From Blastochloris viridis (GTDB lineage: Bacteria; Pseudomonadota; Alphaproteobacteria; Rhizobiales; Xanthobacteraceae), in assembly GCF_001402875.1 (NCBI RefSeq), contig NZ_CP012946.1, forward strand, positions 846,001 to 910,000: DNA of 64,000 nt, in the 5' to 3' direction. The position numbers and the translations under genes are program-made. Below, one piece after another: positions 29,323-40,359 of the stretch. The notes under the pieces are model-generated. The model did not search any database. It saw only the letters and a program-made list of their open reading frames with translations, and was not told the origin of the DNA. Every line of letters starts with the position of its first letter. Positions within the stretch are counted from its first letter, which is position 1.

Positions 29323-29553
29323 TCAGTGTAGCGTGACGGCGCGTTGCGCACGGCCTCGCCCGAACAGCGTCCAGCCATCGACCGGGGGCGTGTAACCCTT
29401 GAGCACGATCGCATCCGACCGCGAGAAGCCGAGCACACCGAGCAGGGTGTCGAGGTCGGGCATCATCACCAGCACGCGCGTGCCGTCGCTCTCCACGCGC
29501 TCGAACAGCGGGGTGTCGGCGGGGCTGGGGAACTGAGGATGCGGTCTGGTCAT
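29323..29553 (-). CDS. Small protein of unknown function
   Basis: A 76-residue protein without a signal or membrane helix. It contains FERVESDGTRVLVMMPDLD and SRSDAIVLKGYTPPVDGW. The ATG at 29553 follows AGGAAGG closely, which supports expression. I do not recognise its family. It lies alone and is divergent from cysS. Confidence 0.55.
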   Translation of the reverse strand: MTRPHPQFPSPADTPLFERVESDGTRVLVMMPDLDTLLGVLGFSRSDAIVLKGYTPPVDGWTLFGRGRAQRAVTLH

Positions 29554-29914
29554 TACGCCTTCCTGTGGCATTGGCCTGCCTTCCGGCAATGGCCCTGTTG
29601 ATATGTTGTCTCTACGCCATCGAAGGTTCACGACCGCCCAAGATACGTTGTGAACAGACTGTTGTCTTAAAGGTTCCAAAACAAGTCGGATTATCCGGGG
29701 TTGCGTGGACGGAACGCCAATTTCGAATCCGCGGCATGGTCGTGCTTGACAAGGTCCGGCGGCGTCATCACGGTGCCGGCCATGACCAATTCTGGCGTCA
29801 CATCGCGCTGTGCCATCATCGCACAGATTATCGGCGGCTGAGGTAGAACCGGCCGCGGACGCCACGCTTTACGCCATCAGCGAGCGCCTCCGCCGGCCCG
29901 GCAGGGGGAATGTC
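29554..29914. promoter_or_regulatory. Divergent intergenic region upstream of cysS
   Basis: About 360 bp separate the leftward small gene from cysS, so both promoters should lie here. CTTGACAAGG near 29747 resembles a -35 box, but no clear -10 follows at the right distance. No RNA structure such as a T-box was recognised. Confidence 0.3.
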
Positions 29915-31453
29915 GTGGCAACTCTTAGGCTTTACGACACGTTAACGCGAGAGAAACGGCCGTTTCAGCCGCTCGATTCTGAACGCGGGGTACGCATGTA
30001 CGTGTGCGGACCCACCGTCTACGATTTTGCTCATATCGGTAACGCGCGGCCGGTGATCGTGTTCGACGTGCTGTTCCGGCTGCTGCGCCATCTCTTCGGC
30101 GAAGACCGGGTCACCTATGTCCGTAATATCACGGACGTTGACGACAAGATCAACAAGCGCGCGTTCGAGCGCTGGAGCCGTGAGCGGCCCCTGACCGCCG
30201 AGATCCGTGCGTTAACGGATACGACGCTGAAGCAATTCCACGACGACGTCGACGCGCTGGGCTGCCTGAGGCCGAGCCATGAGCCGCGCGCCACCGACTT
30301 CGTGTGCCGGCCGGCGCCGGGCGCGCTCGACATGATCAAGATCATCGAAAAGCTGATCGCCCGCGGCCACGCCTATGTCGCGGACGGTCACGTGCTGTTC
30401 GACGTCCCCTCGATGCCGGCCTATGGCAAGCTCGCCCGCCGCTCGCTCGACGAGATGGTGGCCGGTGCCCGCGTCGACGTCGCGCCCTATAAGCGCGACC
30501 CGACCGACTTTGTGCTGTGGAAGCCCTCCGACCCCGAGCAGGAGCCGGGCTGGGACTCGCCGTGGGGCTTCGGGCGCCCCGGCTGGCACATCGAGTGCTC
30601 GGCGATGTCGGGCGCGCTGCTGGGCGAGGAGTTCGACATCCACGGCGGCGGCATCGACCTCGTGTTCCCGCATCATGAGAACGAGATCGCGCAGTCGTGC
30701 TGCGCCTTCGGCACCACCCGCATGGCGGCGTTCTGGATGCACAACGGCTTCTTGATGGTCGAAGGCGAGAAGATGTCGAAGTCGCTCGGCAACTTCATCA
30801 CCATCCGCGAGCTGCTGAACGATTGGCCGGGCGACGTCATCCGCCTCAACATGCTGAAGACGCACTATCGCCAGCCGATCGACTGGACGGCGAAGGGGCT
30901 GGAGGAAAGCGCGGGCACCCTCGGTGACTGGTTCCGCCTCGCCGCGCCGGGGCAGGGCGAGGCCCTGTCGCCGTCGCTGGAGGCGGCGCTCGCCGACGAC
31001 CTCAACACGCCGAAGATGATGGCCGAGCTGCACGCGATGCGAAACCGCATCCGCGTGCCGCAGCAGGGCGCGGACGCTGAAGACTTGGCGCGCAATCTCG
31101 CCTTCCTCGGTTTCGACCGCGCGCGGTTCGAGGCGTGGCAGAAGAAGAACGAGGCTGAGAAGCTCAGTACGCTCAACCGCCGGATTGCGCTTGGCTCTGC
31201 AGCTTACAGGTTAGAGGGTCATCCGGTCGAAATAACGATGTCTTCTGCCGACGGTGAGACGACTCCTTCGGGGGGAGAAGCCGCGACGGTAATCGAAAAT
31301 TTGATTGCCGCGCGCCTCGCCGCGCGAAAGGCGAAAAACTTCGCCGAGTCCGACCGCATTCGCGATGAACTCGTTGCGATGGGCATCGCGCTGATGGACG
31401 CCAAGGACCCGGCGACCGGCGAGCTCACCACCACCTGGAAGGTGGCGCGATGA
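29915..31453 (+). CDS. cysS: Cysteinyl-tRNA synthetase
   Basis: A 512-residue class I aminoacyl-tRNA synthetase charging tRNA-Cys. The HIGH-type motif is [16 protein letters not shown]; zinc ligands include the Cys in that motif, the Cys in HIECSA and the HHENE histidines. The KMSKS loop is [10 protein letters not shown]. The GTG at 29915 with AGGGGGA just upstream is the likely start; an upstream in-frame start would add 35 residues outside the fold. It is about 50 residues longer than the E. coli enzyme because of an insertion near residues 410-440. Confidence 0.95.
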   Translation: MATLRLYDTLTREKRPFQPLDSERGVRMYVCGPTVYDFAHIGNARPVIVFDVLFRLLRHLFGEDRVTYVRNITDVDDKINKRAFERWSRERPLTAEIRALTDTTLKQFHDDVDALGCLRPSHEPRATDFVCRPAPGALDMIKIIEKLIARGHAYVADGHVLFDVPSMPAYGKLARRSLDEMVAGARVDVAPYKRDPTDFVLWKPSDPEQEPGWDSPWGFGRPGWHIECSAMSGALLGEEFDIHGGGIDLVFPHHENEIAQSCCAFGTTRMAAFWMHNGFLMVEGEKMSKSLGNFITIRELLNDWPGDVIRLNMLKTHYRQPIDWTAKGLEESAGTLGDWFRLAAPGQGEALSPSLEAALADDLNTPKMMAELHAMRNRIRVPQQGADAEDLARNLAFLGFDRARFEAWQKKNEAEKLSTLNRRIALGSAAYRLEGHPVEITMSSADGETTPSGGEAATVIENLIAARLAARKAKNFAESDRIRDELVAMGIALMDAKDPATGELTTTWKVAR

Positions 31454-31492
31454 GCGCGGCCGCCCTCTCGCACCACGCTATGAGGTGATGCC

Positions 31493-32002
31493 ATGGGCCA
31501 ATCCAAACCGACCATTGCGCTCCGGCCGTTCCTGCCCACTGACGCGCCGGCGGCCGCGGCGATCTTCGAGGCCGCGATCGCCGAGCTGGCGGCCGAGGAC
31601 TATTCGGAGGCCCAGCTCGCCGCCTGGATGGCCTCGCTCAACGAGGAGGAACTCGCCGCGCGGATGGCCGACCAGCTCGCGCTGGTCGCGACCGTCGGCG
31701 GCCAGGTGGCCGGCTTCGCCGCGCTCGCGGACAACCGCAAGATCGACCTGCTCTACGTCCATCCCGAGTTGGCGCGGCAGGGTGTGGCGACCCAGCTGAT
31801 CGAGGCGCTTGAGAAGCTTGCCGCTGCGCGGGGCGCAAGCACGCTGGAGGTCGAGGCCAGCGACACCGCCGAGCCGTTCTTCCAGCGCCGCGGCTATTCG
31901 CCCGAGCAGCGCAACACCAAAGTGCTGGGCGGCGAATGGCTCGGCAACACCACAATGAGAAAAGCCCTGGCGGGGCAAAAATCCAAGGACCACAGCCGAT
32001 GA
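31493..32002 (+). CDS. GNAT-family N-acetyltransferase
   Basis: A 169-residue acetyltransferase. The acetyl-CoA site is visible as LLYVHPELARQGVATQLIEALEKLA (R/Q-x2-G-x-A form), followed by FFQRRGYSPEQRN. The substrate may be an amine on a small molecule or protein; it cannot be told. GAGG lies 7 bases before the ATG. Its stop overlaps the cimA start by 4 bp, so the two are translationally coupled. Confidence 0.88.
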   Translation: MGQSKPTIALRPFLPTDAPAAAAIFEAAIAELAAEDYSEAQLAAWMASLNEEELAARMADQLALVATVGGQVAGFAALADNRKIDLLYVHPELARQGVATQLIEALEKLAAARGASTLEVEASDTAEPFFQRRGYSPEQRNTKVLGGEWLGNTTMRKALAGQKSKDHSR

Positions 32003-33594
32003 GTCGCGAGCGCGTCTATTTGTTCGACACCACCTTGCGCGACGGCGCGCAAACCAACGGCGTCGATTTCTCCCTCGACGACAAGGCCGCGGTGGCGGCG
32101 ATGCTGGACCGGCTCGGCATCGACTACATCGAGGGCGGCTATCCCGGCGCCAATCCGCAGGACACCAAGTTCTTCGCCGAGAAGAAGGACCTTGCCGCCA
32201 CCTTCACCGCCTTCGGCATGACCAAGCGCGGCGGGCGCTCGGCTTCCAACGACCCCGGCCTCAATGCGCTGCTCGATGCGGAAGCCGACGCCATCTGCTT
32301 CGTCGCCAAGAGCTGGGACTATCACGTCGACGTCGCGCTCGGCATCTCGCGCGAGGAAAACCTCGACTGCATCCGCGAGTCCGTCGCCGCCGCGCGCGGT
32401 CGCGGCCGGGAGGCGATCGTCGATTGCGAGCACTTCTTCGACGGCTTCAAGGCCAATCCGGCCTACGCGCTGGCCTGCGTCAAGACCGCGTACGAGTCCG
32501 GCGCGCGCTGGGTGGTGCTGTGCGACACCAATGGCGGCACGCTGCCGGAGGAGGTGAGCCGGATCGTGGCGGAGGTGGTGCGGGTGGTGCCGGGCGATCA
32601 TCTCGGCATCCACACCCATGATGACTGCGGCTGCGCGGTCGCCAACGCGCTGGCGGCGGTGGCGGCCGGCGTGCGCCAGGTGCAGGGCACACTCAACGGC
32701 CTCGGCGAGCGTTGCGGCAACGCCAACCTCACCACCATCATTCCGGCGCTGAAGCTGAAGCCGGAGTTCGCCCAGCGCTTCGACGTCGGCGTTTCGGACG
32801 AGGCGCTGGCGAGCCTGACCCACGTCAGCCGCGTGTTCGACGAGATGATCAACCGCGCGCCGAACCGCTACGCGCCGTTCGTCGGTGAAAGCGCATTCGC
32901 CACCAAGACCGGCATCCACGCTTCTGCCATTGCCAAGAACCCGGCGACTTACGAGCACGTCGAGCCGGAGCGCATCGGCAATCGCCGCAAGGTGCTGGTG
33001 TCGGACCAGGCCGGCAAGTCGAACGTGCTGGCGGAGTTGGAACGACTTGGGCTGTCGGCCAATCGCGACGACCCGCGCATTTCGCACCTGCTCGATCGCA
33101 TCAAGGAGCGCGAGGCCGAGGGCTATGCCTATGAGGGTGCCGACGCCTCATTTTTCCTGCTCGCCAAGGACGTACTCGGCGAGGTGCCGGAGTTCTTCAA
33201 GGTCGAGCGCTTCTCGGTCAATGTCGAGCGGCGCTGGAACGCGGTTGGCAAGCTGGTCACGGTGGCGGAGGCCATCGTCAAGGTAAGGATCGGCAGTGAG
33301 ATCTTTATCTCGGCCGCGGAAGGCAACGGTCCGGTCAACGCGCTCGACGTCGCGTTGCGCAAGGACCTCGGCAAGTACCAGAGCCTGATCTGCGGCCTCG
33401 AGCTGATCGACTATCGCGTGCGGATCTTCCAGGGCGGCTCCGACGCGGTGACCCGCGTGCTGATCACGTCGCGCGCTGCCGATGGCGAGACCTGGACCAC
33501 GGTCGGGGTGTCGCCCAATATCATCGACGCCTCGTTCCAGGCGTTGATGGACTCGGTCGTCTACCAACTGGTGCGGGTCGGCGCGACCGCGTGA
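31999..33594 (+). CDS. cimA: (R)-citramalate synthase
   Basis: A 531-residue member of the LeuA/CimA family that condenses acetyl-CoA with pyruvate, the first step of the threonine-independent isoleucine route. The catalytic start is LFDTTLRDGAQTNGVDFS; metal ligands are in IHTHDDCGCAVANAL and NGLGERCGNANL. The C-terminal part is the regulatory domain, ending in FQALMDSVVYQLVR. Sequence and length match the bacterial CimA branch rather than 2-isopropylmalate synthase. It starts within the end of the GNAT gene (ATGA overlap). Confidence 0.92.
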   Translation: MSRERVYLFDTTLRDGAQTNGVDFSLDDKAAVAAMLDRLGIDYIEGGYPGANPQDTKFFAEKKDLAATFTAFGMTKRGGRSASNDPGLNALLDAEADAICFVAKSWDYHVDVALGISREENLDCIRESVAAARGRGREAIVDCEHFFDGFKANPAYALACVKTAYESGARWVVLCDTNGGTLPEEVSRIVAEVVRVVPGDHLGIHTHDDCGCAVANALAAVAAGVRQVQGTLNGLGERCGNANLTTIIPALKLKPEFAQRFDVGVSDEALASLTHVSRVFDEMINRAPNRYAPFVGESAFATKTGIHASAIAKNPATYEHVEPERIGNRRKVLVSDQAGKSNVLAELERLGLSANRDDPRISHLLDRIKEREAEGYAYEGADASFFLLAKDVLGEVPEFFKVERFSVNVERRWNAVGKLVTVAEAIVKVRIGSEIFISAAEGNGPVNALDVALRKDLGKYQSLICGLELIDYRVRIFQGGSDAVTRVLITSRAADGETWTTVGVSPNIIDASFQALMDSVVYQLVRVGATA

Positions 33595-33626
33595 TACCAG
33601 TGGCGCTGATGAGCGACCTTTCTCGG

Positions 33627-33740
33627 CCTCATGCTGAGGAGGCTGCGCAGCAGCCGTCTCGAAGCATGGGCCGAAGGCCGCCGTCAGCGTCGCCTCATCC
33701 TTCGAGACGCAGTCTTGCGACCGCTCCTCAGGATGAGGCG
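33627..33740. repeat. Intergenic inverted repeat (cctcatgctgagg type)
   Basis: It begins cctcatgctgagg and ends ctcctcaggatgagg, with cgtctcgaagcatgg and cctcatccttcgagacgc between, so the halves are inverted copies. This is a common dispersed repeat type in alphaproteobacteria. It lies between convergent cimA and the LOG gene. Confidence 0.6.
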
Positions 33741-33868
33741 AGCTGGCGTCGGTGAAAGGTCAAACGTAAAGGCCGTTAGTATGAATTGTGCGGAACTGGG
33801 GGCCGTCGCCCCCGGCGAGCATCGCTTCAGCGATGCGAGGGAAGGGGCCCAGGAACCACAGCACCGCG

Positions 33869-34531
33869 TCACATCTTGCGGCCGATGTCGCGTTCCTCGG
33901 CGATCAGCGGCGGGCGAATGGCGGCGCGGAGCATCGGGATGATGTCCTCGACGCGGGTCGCCACCAGCGGACGTACCTCCCATTGCGGGCGGATGAAGCC
34001 GCTGTCCCGCATGTGATCGATCAGCGCCAGCAGCGGATCCCAGAAGCCGGCGATGTTGGCGATCAGGATCGGCTTGCGATGGCGGCCGAGCTGCGCCCAC
34101 GTCATCTGCTCGACCAGTTCCTCAAGCGTGCCGATGCCGCCGGGCAGCGCGACGAACGCGTCGGCCCGCTCGAACATCTGGCGCTTGCGGGTATGCATGT
34201 CCTCGGTGACGATCAGTTCGCTGGCCCCCTCGAACGACAGCTCGCGGTCGACCAGGAACTGCGGAATGATGCCGGTGACGCTGCCGCCGTGGTCGAGCAC
34301 CGCGCGTGCCACCGCCCCCATCAGGCCGATGCTGCCGCCGCCCCATATCAGCCGGATGCCGTCTTCTGCCAGCAATCGGCCGAGCTGGTGGGCGGTTTCT
34401 AAAAACACCGGGTTTCTGCCATCGGTCGAGCCGCAATAGACGCAGACGCTGTCGAGCTCGGGCCGGCGGGAGGCCGCGCCATCGGCCGACCGCGAAAATT
34501 CGGTTGCGGAGTACGAGGTCTTTTCGGTCAT
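33869..34531 (-). CDS. LOG family protein (cytokinin riboside 5'-monophosphate phosphoribohydrolase-like)
   Basis: A 220-residue Rossmann-fold enzyme. Family motifs are VCVYCGSTDGRNP, LIWGGGSIGLMGAVARA and the catalytic MHTRKRQMFERADAFVALPGGIGTLEEL (PGGxGTxxE). Relatives remove ribose 5-phosphate from nucleotide monophosphates, releasing free cytokinin in plants; the bacterial role is usually nucleotide salvage. Often misnamed lysine decarboxylase. It stands alone. Confidence 0.92.
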   Translation of the reverse strand: MTEKTSYSATEFSRSADGAASRRPELDSVCVYCGSTDGRNPVFLETAHQLGRLLAEDGIRLIWGGGSIGLMGAVARAVLDHGGSVTGIIPQFLVDRELSFEGASELIVTEDMHTRKRQMFERADAFVALPGGIGTLEELVEQMTWAQLGRHRKPILIANIAGFWDPLLALIDHMRDSGFIRPQWEVRPLVATRVEDIIPMLRAAIRPPLIAEERDIGRKM

Positions 34532-34831
34532 TGAACTGCTCTTGCGCCGGAGGCGGTGCGGGTCCGCCGATCCATCGGCTTCAAGCTCTCGATCGGGGAT
34601 TGAGCGTCCGCCGATCAGATTGCATCAGATCGGCGGCTCTAAGCTTCTGGTTTTCGCATTTTTGCTGGGACAACCGGTACCCACCTTTGCGGAAATGCTC
34701 CATTTCGAGCATCGCACACTGTCGGCTCGGCCGCGATGTGATCGAACACGCAGCCGGGTGTTGCCGGCTGCGATGCGCGTCGCACGGTTCGGTTGCGATC
34801 AGCCGCCGAAATGATAGCCGATTCCGCAACG
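34532..34831. other. 300-bp gap, no gene recognised
   Basis: It lies between the LOG gene and the superoxide dismutase gene, which share a strand. It is less GC-rich than its surroundings, with repeated gccgatca / gatcggcgg words near 34565-34635 that could form a hairpin. It probably includes the LOG promoter. Confidence 0.35.
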
Positions 34832-35548
<717 letters not shown>

Positions 35549-35610
35549 GACCGTCTCCCGGGCGTGTTGCGGCATACGACAGCCTGACAACGCACGGGAC
35601 GGCGAATGGA

Positions 35611-36264
35611 TCACGCCGCCGGGCGGCCGGCACGGTCGAGGCGGGCGCGAACCGCGGCGAACACGGCGTGGAACATCGCCGCGGTCAGCCGGCCGGTGTT
35701 GGTGTTGTAGCGGGAGCAGTGATAGCTGTCGAACACGGCGCGGCCGCCGATGGCGTGCTCGGCGCCGTGGCCGAACGGGTGGTGGGTCGGGCGGGCGCCG
35801 AGCGCCCTGATCGTCGAATCGTGGGCGATGCGGCCGAGCGCCACGATGATCTCAAGCCGCGGCATCTCCGCCAGCGTCGCTTCGAGGAAGCGGCGGCAGA
35901 CGACGATCTCGCCGGTGGTCGGCTTGTTTTCCGGCGGCACGCAGCGCACCGCGTTGGTGATGCGGGCGTCGATGAGGGTCAGTCCATCGTCGGGGCGCGC
36001 CTCATAGCGACCGCGCGCCATCCCGTAGGCGACCAGCGTGCTGTAGAGCAAGTCGCCGGCATAATCGCCGGTGAACGGCCGTCCGGTGCGGTTGGCGCCC
36101 TTGAGCCCGGGCGCCAGCCCGACCACCAGCAGCCGCGCGTCGGCTTGGCCGAACGACGGCACCGGCGCGTTATACCAGTCCGGCCACTCTGCCCGGTTCG
36201 CAGCGCGGAACTCGAACAACCTCGGGCACAGCTGACAGTCGCCGCCCGGCTCCGGTTCGGCCAT
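35611..36264 (-). CDS. Type 5 uracil-DNA glycosylase (UdgB family)
   Basis: A 217-residue [4Fe-4S] DNA repair glycosylase that removes uracil and other deaminated bases. Cluster cysteines include CQLCPRL near the start and VRC and VVCRR in the middle. Motif A is [19 protein letters not shown] (no Asp/Asn at the usual catalytic site, as in family 5) and motif B is [16 protein letters not shown]. The ATG at 36264 follows the stop of the upstream NYN gene by 2 bp, so they are co-transcribed. Confidence 0.9.
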   Translation of the reverse strand: MAEPEPGGDCQLCPRLFEFRAANRAEWPDWYNAPVPSFGQADARLLVVGLAPGLKGANRTGRPFTGDYAGDLLYSTLVAYGMARGRYEARPDDGLTLIDARITNAVRCVPPENKPTTGEIVVCRRFLEATLAEMPRLEIIVALGRIAHDSTIRALGARPTHHPFGHGAEHAIGGRAVFDSYHCSRYNTNTGRLTAAMFHAVFAAVRARLDRAGRPAA

Positions 36265-36266
36265 CG

Positions 36267-36878
36267 TCAATCGGTGTCGTCGATTGCTGTGGTTGAGGTC
36301 GGCCGGCGCAGGAAGTTCGGAGTGTGCTCGGACTGGCGCGACACCCGCTCGGCCGGGTCGCGTCCGATCTTCGAGGCAAGGCTGGCGAGGTCGACGAACT
36401 CGTCGGCCTGACGGCGCAACTCGTCGGCCACCATCGGGGGCTGCGTCGAGACTGTCGAAACAACCGAAACGCGCACGCCGCGCCGCTGAACCGCTTCCAC
36501 CAATGAGCGAAAATCGCCGTCGCCGGAGAACAGCACCATCTGGTCGATGTGCTCGGCCAGCTCCATGGCATCGACCGCGAGTTCGATGTCCATGTTACCT
36601 TTGACCTTGCGGCGGCCGGACTGGTCGACGAACTCCTTGGTCGGCTTGGTCACCACCGTGTAACCGTTATAGTCGAGCCAATCGAGCAGCGGGCGGATCG
36701 AGGAATACTCCTGGTCCTCGATCAGAGCGGTGTAATAGAATGCCCGCATCAAATAGCCGCGGCTCTGGAATTCCTTCAGCAGGCGCTTGTAATCAATGTC
36801 GAAACCGAGCGCCTTTGCGGTAGCGTAAAGATTGGCACCGTCAATGAAAAGAGCAAATTTTTCAGTAGAAGCGCTCAT
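36267..36878 (-). CDS. NYN domain protein (LabA/DUF88 family), probable nuclease
   Basis: A 203-residue protein with a PIN-like NYN fold. Acidic residues expected at the metal site are visible in ALFIDGANLYATAKALG, KGNMDIELAVDAM and VLFSGDGDFRSLVEAVQRRG. Relatives are predicted or shown to cut RNA. AAGGAAG lies about 6 bases before the ATG at 36878. Coupled to the uracil-DNA glycosylase gene. Exact substrate unknown. Confidence 0.9.
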   Translation of the reverse strand: MSASTEKFALFIDGANLYATAKALGFDIDYKRLLKEFQSRGYLMRAFYYTALIEDQEYSSIRPLLDWLDYNGYTVVTKPTKEFVDQSGRRKVKGNMDIELAVDAMELAEHIDQMVLFSGDGDFRSLVEAVQRRGVRVSVVSTVSTQPPMVADELRRQADEFVDLASLASKIGRDPAERVSRQSEHTPNFLRRPTSTTAIDDTD

Positions 36879-37208
36879 AATCCGACTTCCTTTAGGGCAA
36901 CGGCGGCTCGGCCCTGACACGTTTTTGTTGAACACTACGCCCGGCGGTGCGGTCAGCGTCTCCGACCGGCTGCGCGGATATCGACAATGCCTGCGTCACA
37001 TCGCTTGGATGAAATCGAGGTCCGATCAACCTCAGGATGGCGAAACTATTGTTCGCGGCTGCAACTTATCGCCATGCCTAGCAGGACTTCCGCGCGCTGC
37101 AAAGCGCTTTACCGTCGCATCCAACGCTGTTCTTGAATCCGGCAACGGTTTCGTGTAGGCGGAACGTTCGCATCAACCAATACGTCGAACGTTGTGGAGT
37201 GACGACCG
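36879..37208. promoter_or_regulatory. Divergent region between the NYN gene and rpoZ
   Basis: 330 bp without a gene. It must hold promoters for both directions. AT-richer patches occur near 36880-36940 and 37020-37060, but no confident boxes or RNA structures are seen. Confidence 0.3.
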
Positions 37209-37601
37209 ATGGCTCGCGTCACCGTCGAGGACTGCATCGACAAGGTCGAGAACCGCTTCGAGCTGGTCCTGCTCGCAAGCCACCGCGCCCGCATGGTTTC
37301 CGCCGGCGCCCCCATCCTGGTCGATCGTGACAACGACAAGAATCCGGTGGTGGCGCTGCGCGAGATCGCTGACGAGCAGATCACGCCGGCGGATCTGAAG
37401 GAAGAGCTGATCCACTCGCTGCAGAAGTTCACCGAGGTCGACGAGCCCGAGTCCGAAGCGGTGCCGCTGATCGCGGGGTCGGGCGGCGAGGAGTCCGACG
37501 ACAGCGACATCGCCATGGACCGCATGACCGAGGAAGAGCTGCTGCGCGGCCTGGAAGGGCTCGTCCCGCCGCAGAACAACGACGACGACGAGCGGGAGTG
37601 A
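37209..37601 (+). CDS. rpoZ: RNA polymerase omega subunit
   Basis: A 130-residue small subunit that helps assemble RNA polymerase around beta-prime. It opens [29 protein letters not shown], and [17 protein letters not shown] follows, both diagnostic. The Asp/Glu-rich tail is typical for alphaproteobacteria. GGAG lies about 9 bases before the ATG. It precedes rsh, as in many relatives, fitting shared control of polymerase and ppGpp. Confidence 0.96.
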   Translation: MARVTVEDCIDKVENRFELVLLASHRARMVSAGAPILVDRDNDKNPVVALREIADEQITPADLKEELIHSLQKFTEVDEPESEAVPLIAGSGGEESDDSDIAMDRMTEEELLRGLEGLVPPQNNDDDERE

Positions 37602-37740
37602 CGAGGCCATCTTCCCGCCGGCAGCGGTCGAAGCCACGGCGCCATGCCCGGAACCTCCGCGGTATCGCGCCGGGCGACGTTGTGCCGGTCGGGATTTGGT
37701 CTCTCGGGTCTAAGGGTGTTTCGCATCGGGGTGTTCGTCC

Positions 37741-39960
37741 ATGATGCGGCAGTACGAGCTCGTCGAGCGCGTTCGTCGATACAATACCGATACCAACGAA
37801 GCGCTGCTCAACCGCGCCTACGTCTACGCCATGAAGGCGCACGGGACGCAGAAGCGCGCCTCGGGCGATCCCTATTTCTCGCACCCTCTGGAAGTCGCGG
37901 CGATCCTCACCGGCCTTCGCGTCGACGATGCCACCATCGTTGCCGCGCTGCTGCACGATACCATTGAGGACACCGCGACCACCCGCGGCGAGATCGACGA
38001 GCTGTTCGGCCCTGACATCGGCTCGCTGGTCGAGGGCCTGACCAAGATCAAGAAGCTCGACCTGGTGTCCAAGCAGGCGGCCCAGGCGGAGAACCTGCGC
38101 AAGCTGCTGCTCGCCATCGCCGAGGACGTCCGTGTCCTGCTGGTCAAGTTGGCCGACCGGCTGCACAACATGCGCACGCTGCGCTACGTGCCGGACGCCA
38201 AGCGCAATCGCGTTGCCGAGGAGACGCTGGAGATTTACGCGCCGCTGGCGGCCCGCATGGGCATGCAGTCGGTGCGTGAGGAACTGGAGGAGCTGGCGTT
38301 CCGCCAGCTGTCGCCGGACGCCTGTCACACCATCGTGTCCCGCCTCGAAGCCTCGCGCGAGCGTCATACCAAGGCGATCGCCGACATCGAGCAGCAGCTG
38401 ACCAAGAAGCTCGCCGACAACGGCATCACCGCCGAGGTCACCGGGCGCGAGAAGCGGCCCTATTCGATCTGGCGCAAGATGGAGCGCAAGACCATCGGCT
38501 TCGAACAACTGTCGGACCTGATCGGCTTCCGCGTCATCGTCGACGAACTTGCCGAGTGCTACCGCACGCTCGGCATCGTCCACACCACCTGGCCGATGGT
38601 GCCGGGCCGCTTCAAGGACTACATCTCGACGCCGAAGCAGAACGGCTACCGGTCGCTGCACACCACTGTGGTCGGGCCCGGCCGCCAGCGCGTCGAGCTG
38701 CAGATCCGCACCAGGCAGATGCAGGAAATCGCCGAATACGGCATCGCCGCGCATGCCCTCTACAAGGACGGCACCAACGCCTACGAGCGCCTGTCCACCG
38801 ACTCGCAGGCCTATGGCTGGCTGCGCCGCACCATCGAGCTGCTTGCCGAGGGCGACAGCCCGGAGGAATTCCTCGAGCACACCAAGCTCGAGCTGTTCCA
38901 CGACCAAGTGTTCTGCTTCACGCCCAAGGGCCGGCTGATCGCGCTGCCGCGGCGGGCGACCCCGATCGACTTCGCCTACGCCGTCCACACCGACGTCGGC
39001 GACACCGCAGTCGGCTGCAAGATCGACGGCAAGATCGCGCCGATGGTGACGGAGCTGCAGAACGGCTCGGAGGTCGAGATCATCACCTCGGCGGGGTCGC
39101 GGCCGCCGGCGGCATGGGAGTCGCTGGTGATCACCGGCAAGGCGCGGGCCGCCATCCGTCGCGCGACACGCGCGGCGATTCGCGCCCAGTATGCCGGGCT
39201 CGGCCGCAAGCTGGTCGAGCGCGCGTTCGAGCGCGCCGCCAAGCCGTTCGAGGAGCCGCGCCTTGTCGCCTCGCTGCATCGCCTCGCCCGCACCTCGCTG
39301 GAGGACGCGCTGGCCGCGGTCGGCCGCGGCGAGGTTCGCGCCAACGACGTGGTGAAGGCGGTCTATCCCGACTGGACCGAGGATGTCAGCGCGCCGCAGC
39401 AGCAGCGCCGCCAGCCGGCGGCGACCGAGGCCGGCTGGTTCGCGCTGTCGCGGGCGCGGAGCCTCAAGTTCAAAGTTCCGGGTGCCGAGGCGGTGTCGCC
39501 GGTCGGTCCGGCGATTCCGATCCGCGGCATCAACGGCGACCTGCCGGTGCGCTTCGCCCCCGAGTGCGGCGCGGTGCCGGGCGACCGCATCGTCGGCATC
39601 CTGACGCCGGGGGAGGGCATCACCATCTACCCGATCCAGTCGCCGGCGCTGAAGGCGTTCGACGACGAGCCGGAACGCTGGCTCGACGTGCGCTGGGACA
39701 TCGACAGCGACGACCAGCAACGGTTTCCGGCGCGGCTGAAGCTGACCTCGCTCAACGAGCCCGGCTCGCTGGCGCAGATCGCCCAGGTGATCGGCGAGCG
39801 CGACGGCAACATCGACAATGTCCGGATGTCGCGCCGCTCGCCGGATTTCACCGAGGTCACCATCGATATCGAGGTCCACGACCTCAAGCACCTCAATGCC
39901 ATCATCGCCGACCTGCGCACCAAATCGGTGGTGTCGTCGGTCGAGCGCTACAATGGCTGA
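37741..39960 (+). CDS. rsh: Bifunctional (p)ppGpp synthetase/hydrolase (Rsh)
   Basis: A 739-residue stringent response enzyme. The HD hydrolase domain (about 25-200) has SHPLEVAAIL and VAALLHDTIEDT. The synthetase domain (about 240-380) has REKRPYSIWRKMERK and FKDYISTPKQNGYRSLHTTV. TGS (about 395-450) has VFCFTPKGRLIALPRRATPIDFAYAVH, and the C-terminal ACT domain ends in RRSPDFTEVTIDIEVHDLKHL. Intact hydrolase and synthetase motifs suggest both activities, as in the single Rsh of alphaproteobacteria. It follows rpoZ by 139 bp. Confidence 0.95.
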   Translation: MMRQYELVERVRRYNTDTNEALLNRAYVYAMKAHGTQKRASGDPYFSHPLEVAAILTGLRVDDATIVAALLHDTIEDTATTRGEIDELFGPDIGSLVEGLTKIKKLDLVSKQAAQAENLRKLLLAIAEDVRVLLVKLADRLHNMRTLRYVPDAKRNRVAEETLEIYAPLAARMGMQSVREELEELAFRQLSPDACHTIVSRLEASRERHTKAIADIEQQLTKKLADNGITAEVTGREKRPYSIWRKMERKTIGFEQLSDLIGFRVIVDELAECYRTLGIVHTTWPMVPGRFKDYISTPKQNGYRSLHTTVVGPGRQRVELQIRTRQMQEIAEYGIAAHALYKDGTNAYERLSTDSQAYGWLRRTIELLAEGDSPEEFLEHTKLELFHDQVFCFTPKGRLIALPRRATPIDFAYAVHTDVGDTAVGCKIDGKIAPMVTELQNGSEVEIITSAGSRPPAAWESLVITGKARAAIRRATRAAIRAQYAGLGRKLVERAFERAAKPFEEPRLVASLHRLARTSLEDALAAVGRGEVRANDVVKAVYPDWTEDVSAPQQQRRQPAATEAGWFALSRARSLKFKVPGAEAVSPVGPAIPIRGINGDLPVRFAPECGAVPGDRIVGILTPGEGITIYPIQSPALKAFDDEPERWLDVRWDIDSDDQQRFPARLKLTSLNEPGSLAQIAQVIGERDGNIDNVRMSRRSPDFTEVTIDIEVHDLKHLNAIIADLRTKSVVSSVERYNG

Positions 39961-39975
39961 GTTGATCCACTTGGC

Positions 39976-40315
39976 GTCGTCCCGGGCGAGGCTTCAGCCG
40001 AGATCCGGGACCGTCCGCAGGGAAGGGCAGCTTTTCCTGATGGCGATCCCGGGTCGCGGGCCTTCGGCCCTTGCCCGGGACGACAGGAAACGTCTGGCGT
40101 CGCCCCGGCCGAGCGCAGTAGCGCGACCCGGGGTGACGATCTCTCCCTTGTCGTCCCGGGCGAGGCTTCAGCCGAGATCCGGGACCGTCCGCAGGGAAGG
40201 GCACCTCTTCCTGACGGCGATCCCGGGTCGCGGGCCTTCGGCCCTTGCCCGGGACGACAGGAAACGTCTGGCGTTGCCCCGGGCGAGCGCAGTTGCGCGA
40301 CCCGGGATGACGAGG
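39976..40315. repeat. Two tandem 174-bp element B-type units
   Basis: Units start with gtcgtcccgggcgaggcttc at 39976 and 40150 and are nearly the same over their length, including the block gggaccgtccgcagggaagg and the cccgggacgacaggaaacgt block. Each has inverted cccggg-type arms. They fill the rsh-pdxJ gap, so pdxJ translation signals at 40350-40354 lie just past them. Confidence 0.8.
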
Positions 40316-40359
40316 GGACGAGATCGTCGCCGCAACCGTATGAGTTATTGGAGGACGTC

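Noticed and set aside
37429..39891. 820-codon frame opposite rpoZ and rsh
   Set aside because: Antisense shadow; rsh shows all domains on the plus strand.
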